Source: Drosophila persimilis (lineage: Eukaryota; Arthropoda; Insecta; Diptera; Drosophilidae). From it: a stretch of 64,000 nt of DNA. The position numbers were made by a program, and so were the translations under genes. The notes beneath the pieces are model-generated. The model had not been told where the DNA came from. It did not search any database and saw nothing but the letters and a program-made list of their open reading frames with translations. This document shows, piece after piece, positions 61,557 through 64,000 of this stretch. The DNA lies in assembly GCF_003286085.1 (NCBI RefSeq), contig NW_020825294.1:12174501-12238500 (forward strand). Reading direction: 5' to 3'. Positions within the stretch are counted from its first letter, which is position 1, and each line of letters starts with the position of its first letter.

Positions 61557-62034
61557 TTGCGATTTGCTTACAAACAGCTGCCGGTGATAAAGCGCGCAAA
61601 AGTGCGAGTATTTTCCAGCACTGTTTGAGACCAGTGATGCCCGATTCCCGCAATTCACAAAATTTTCCCGAGATGGCCTCCAAAAAAAAGCCGTCAGAAA
61701 TAGCTAGATCGGCAGCCCTGTTTGAGACATCGAGGGCAGAGTGTGTCGATATTTTTGCAGCTCTATTCGGGTGATTTCTGCACTTTACATTTTGGAAAGG
61801 TTTTTCAATACGTTTGTGTTTATTTCGGCAGGAAATTTGCAGTTCTCCTTCTTTCCAAGGCTAGATTAATCGTGTAGACGGCCCAGAGTCCGCGATTAAA
61901 ACTAGAGAGAAGCGCCCAAGCAGAAACAACGCCCACTCGGTTCCGTTCCGTTCCCTAACTCGGTCATCAAACTCCGGCGAATCAAAACTACGTGTGTGGT
62001 TGGATCTTGCGTTGCGTGCATTTATTCCTCAACA
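61557..62034. other. intergenic region between divergent Orc5 and Arpc1
   Basis: 478 bp holding both promoters. TGTCGATATTTTT (about 61746) is a partial DRE-like word. A GTTCC repeat (61939-61955) lies in the probable Arpc1 5'UTR. A 33-codon plus frame (61672-61773) has no recognisable product. No TATA box. Confidence 0.6.
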
Positions 62035-63238
62035 ATGGCCGAGACATTCACCTTTGGCACCTCCCTGGCCTCAATAACATGCCACGCCTGGAACAAGGAC
62101 CGGACGCGTAAGTTTGCTGCCGACCGACGGTCGGGCATTTGGAGCTTACTCATTCATGACTCATTGCTTCCCCACAGAGATTGCCTTATCGCCCAACAAC
62201 CATGAGATCCATATATACAGCCGCGATGGCAACGACTGGAAGTTGGCCGACGTACTGAATCAGCACGATTTGCGGGTCATGGGCATTGATTGGGCCAAAA
62301 ACACCAATCGCATCGTGAGCTGCGCAGCCGACCGGAATGCCTATGTGTGGACCCAGGGCGAGGACGGCAAGTGGAAGCCTACGTTGGTGCTGCTTCGAAT
62401 CAATCGCGCCGCCACATGCGTCAAGTGGTCGCCGGCGGAGAACAAGTTCGCCGTTGGCTCTGGGGCTCGCCTAATCTCGGTCTGCTACTTCGAGTCGGAG
62501 AACGACTGGTGGGTGTCCAAGCACATCAAAAAGCCGATTCGTTCCACCGTGACGTCCCTCGACTGGCATCCGAACAACGTTCTGCTGGTGGCTGGATCCA
62601 CGGACTACAAGGTGCGCGTATTTTCGGCCTTCATTAAGGATGTCGAGGAAGCGCCCACACCCACGCCCTGGGGTAACCGAAAGCCCCTGGGCCAACTGAT
62701 GGCCGAGTTTAAGAACTCTCTCACCTCCGGCGGAGGCTGGATCAACAATGTGAGCTTCTCCAGCGACGGCAACAAGGTCTGCTGGGTAGGACACGACAGC
62801 TGCGTGAGCATTGCAGATGCCACCAATGGCAACACCGTCATACGCCTCCGCACCGGCTACCTCCCCTTCCTGTCCTGCGAATGGGTCTCGCCCAACTCCG
62901 TCGTTGTGGCTGGCTATAGCTGTGTGCCGCTCCTGTATAGCCTCACGGCGGACAACAAACTGGTGCTGAGCGGCAAGCTGGACAAGTCGCAGAAGCGGGA
63001 GTCCAGCGGAATTACTGCCATGCGCATCTTCCAGTCGATGGACCGCAACATGCGCACGGAGAACACGGACACTGTGGTGGACTCCATCCACCAGAACGCC
63101 ATCACCAGTGTGCGCATCTATGCTGGGGACAAATCCAGCGCAAGCAAGGTGTCCACCTCGGGCGTGGATGGCCAGCTGGTCATCTGGACTGTGGAGCAGG
63201 GCGGCATCAACGGCGGCATGCGCAACCTGCAGATCTAG
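62035..63238 (+). CDS. Arpc1: Arp2/3 complex subunit 1 (ARPC1/p40; Sop2)
   Basis: Two exons, 62035-62107 and 62178-63238, phase-1 intron of 70 bp (GGACGC|GTAAGT ... CCCCACAG|AGATTG). Product is 377 aa, the usual animal ARPC1 length. It is a seven-bladed WD40 propeller subunit of the Arp2/3 complex, which nucleates branched actin. Recognisable blades include PNNHEIHIYSRDGNDW, GIDWAKNTNRIVSCAADRNAY (blade 2), CVKWSPAENKFAVGSGARL, TSLDWHPNNVLLVAGSTDYK, NVSFSSDGNKVCWVGHDS, and the C-terminal STSGVDGQLVIWTVE. The blade 6-7 insert (MRIFQSMDRNMRTENTD) is the actin/Arp contact loop of the family. AATAAA at 63454-63459. Confidence 0.97.
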
Positions 63239-63481
63239 TGTGTAATATGTTAATATGTATGTTAGAGTGTTGGCCTGGCCAGGTGCGCAGTATTTGCCAA
63301 AATGTTTTCCAAAATCGCTTTTCTTATCGTTTGTACCGTGTGAAAGCCGTTTTATATAAATTAACTGAAGAGATTGTTCTTTTCTCGTACTTCCACAATA
63401 GTTCCAAAAGTCTGTATATGTGTTTTAAAGTGTTTCCCCTCTATTGAAAAATGAATAAAATGTGTTTTTATTCTCCAAATC
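63239..63481. other. Arpc1 3'UTR and end of gene
   Basis: AT-rich 3'UTR ending at the AATAAA at 63454-63459; the aldehyde dehydrogenase remnant begins only about 22 bp later. Confidence 0.7.
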
Positions 63482-64000
63482 TGCCTAGCGGCTACCGGCA
63501 ACACCATCTTCCTAAAGCCAGCTGAGCAGTCAATGTGGCTCATCCAACTGGCATCCGGCCACACGAACCTGAAGCGCGTGACCCTGGAGTTGGGCGGAAA
63601 GTCCCCCAACATTATCCTTTCTGACTCTATTCGTAGAGACGGCCCAATTCGGCCTCTTCTTCAACATGGGCCAGTGCTGCTGTGCCGGCTCTCGCACCTT
63701 TGTGGAGGATAAGATCTACGACGAGTTCGTGGAGCGCAGTGCAGAGCGTGCCAAGAAGAGGACCGTGGGCAATCCCTTAGATCTGAACACCAAGCAGGAT
63801 CCCCAGATCAACCAGGAGCAGATGGATAAGATCCTTGGCATGATCCAGCAGGGCGCCAATCTGGTGGCCGGCGGTAGCCGTCTCGAATGCCTTCCCGGCT
63901 ACTTTGTCCAGCCAACGGTGTTCGCCGATGTCCGAGACAACATGCCCATTGCCCGCGAGAAGATATTCGGGCCCGTCCAGCAGCTGATTCGATTCAAGAA
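63482..64000 (+). pseudogene. aldehyde dehydrogenase gene remnant (mitochondrial Aldh type), runs off window
   Basis: Opens directly at [13 protein letters not shown] without a start, then joins in frame to [20 protein letters not shown], so roughly 50 residues between the cofactor-binding KPAE and that segment are missing. At about 63627 a deletion shifts the frame after NIILSDS; the sequence resumes as [19 protein letters not shown] in another frame. A further small loss occurs at [13 protein letters not shown]. The catalytic Glu (ELGG) and Cys (GQCCCAG) codons are still present, and the second half is open to the window end. No intron is seen in it. Most likely a decayed partial or processed copy of an Aldh-family gene; the sequence past 64000 is needed to see its end. 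Confidence 0.8.

Noticed and set aside
61672..61773. 33-codon plus frame (MASKKKPSEIARSAAL…) between Orc5 and Arpc1
   Set aside because: Too short, no homology, overlaps the Orc5 promoter region.

Overview
The window is insect nuclear DNA, almost certainly Drosophila on Muller element B (the D. melanogaster 34D region of 2L). The reasons are short 55-75 bp GT-AG introns, Drosophila core-promoter words (DRE, motif 1, motif 6, TATA), INE-1/DINE-1 elements, and the recognisable block mRpS23 - Rpb3 - GatC/PolG2 - Orc5 - Arpc1. Sequence style suggests the obscura group, but the species cannot be fixed by eye.

Positions 1 to about 54 kb belong mostly to one minus-strand transcription unit, which I identify as CenG1A (AGAP-family Arf-GAP). 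Its long-form first coding exon is at 53638-54019, and a second, alternative first coding exon is at 11387-11558. Both end in a phase-1 splice donor, so they can join the same downstream exon beyond position 1. The GTPase-like, PH, ArfGAP and ankyrin parts are outside the window. The giant intron carries two sites where a 3' splice site directly abuts a 5' splice site (TTTGCAG|GTAAGC at 39521/39522 and 19913/19914). These look like recursive-splicing ratchet points that cut the intron into steps of about 14, 20 and more than 20 kb. The rest of the intron is simple repeats plus three INE-1-like elements (16952-18088, 38025-39171, and an inverted 30469-31026).

Nested in the distal intron (40.3-50 kb) are five genes of the insect juvenile-hormone-binding-protein (JHBP/takeout-like) lipid-carrier family. 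Three are on minus and two on plus. A sixth small secreted-protein gene, which I do not recognise, lies beside them. They are short, have signal peptides, mostly have TATA boxes, and five of the six have GATA motifs upstream, as expected of gut genes. One paralogue has lost both members of a conserved cysteine pair.

From 54.4 kb onward genes are packed tightly: mRpS23 (+) and Rpb3 (-) converge with a 51 bp gap; GatC and PolG2 (+) overlap by ATGA in one bicistronic unit; Orc5 (-) converges on PolG2 with 12 bp between stops; Arpc1 (+) follows. Two broken gene copies interrupt the block: an intron-containing remnant resembling LRP5/6 (arrow) between Rpb3 and GatC, and an aldehyde dehydrogenase remnant directly after Arpc1 that runs off the window end. 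The housekeeping genes share mitochondrial genome expression (mRpS23, GatC, PolG2), transcription (Rpb3), replication initiation (Orc5) and actin nucleation (Arpc1). No tRNA, rRNA or CRISPR was seen.
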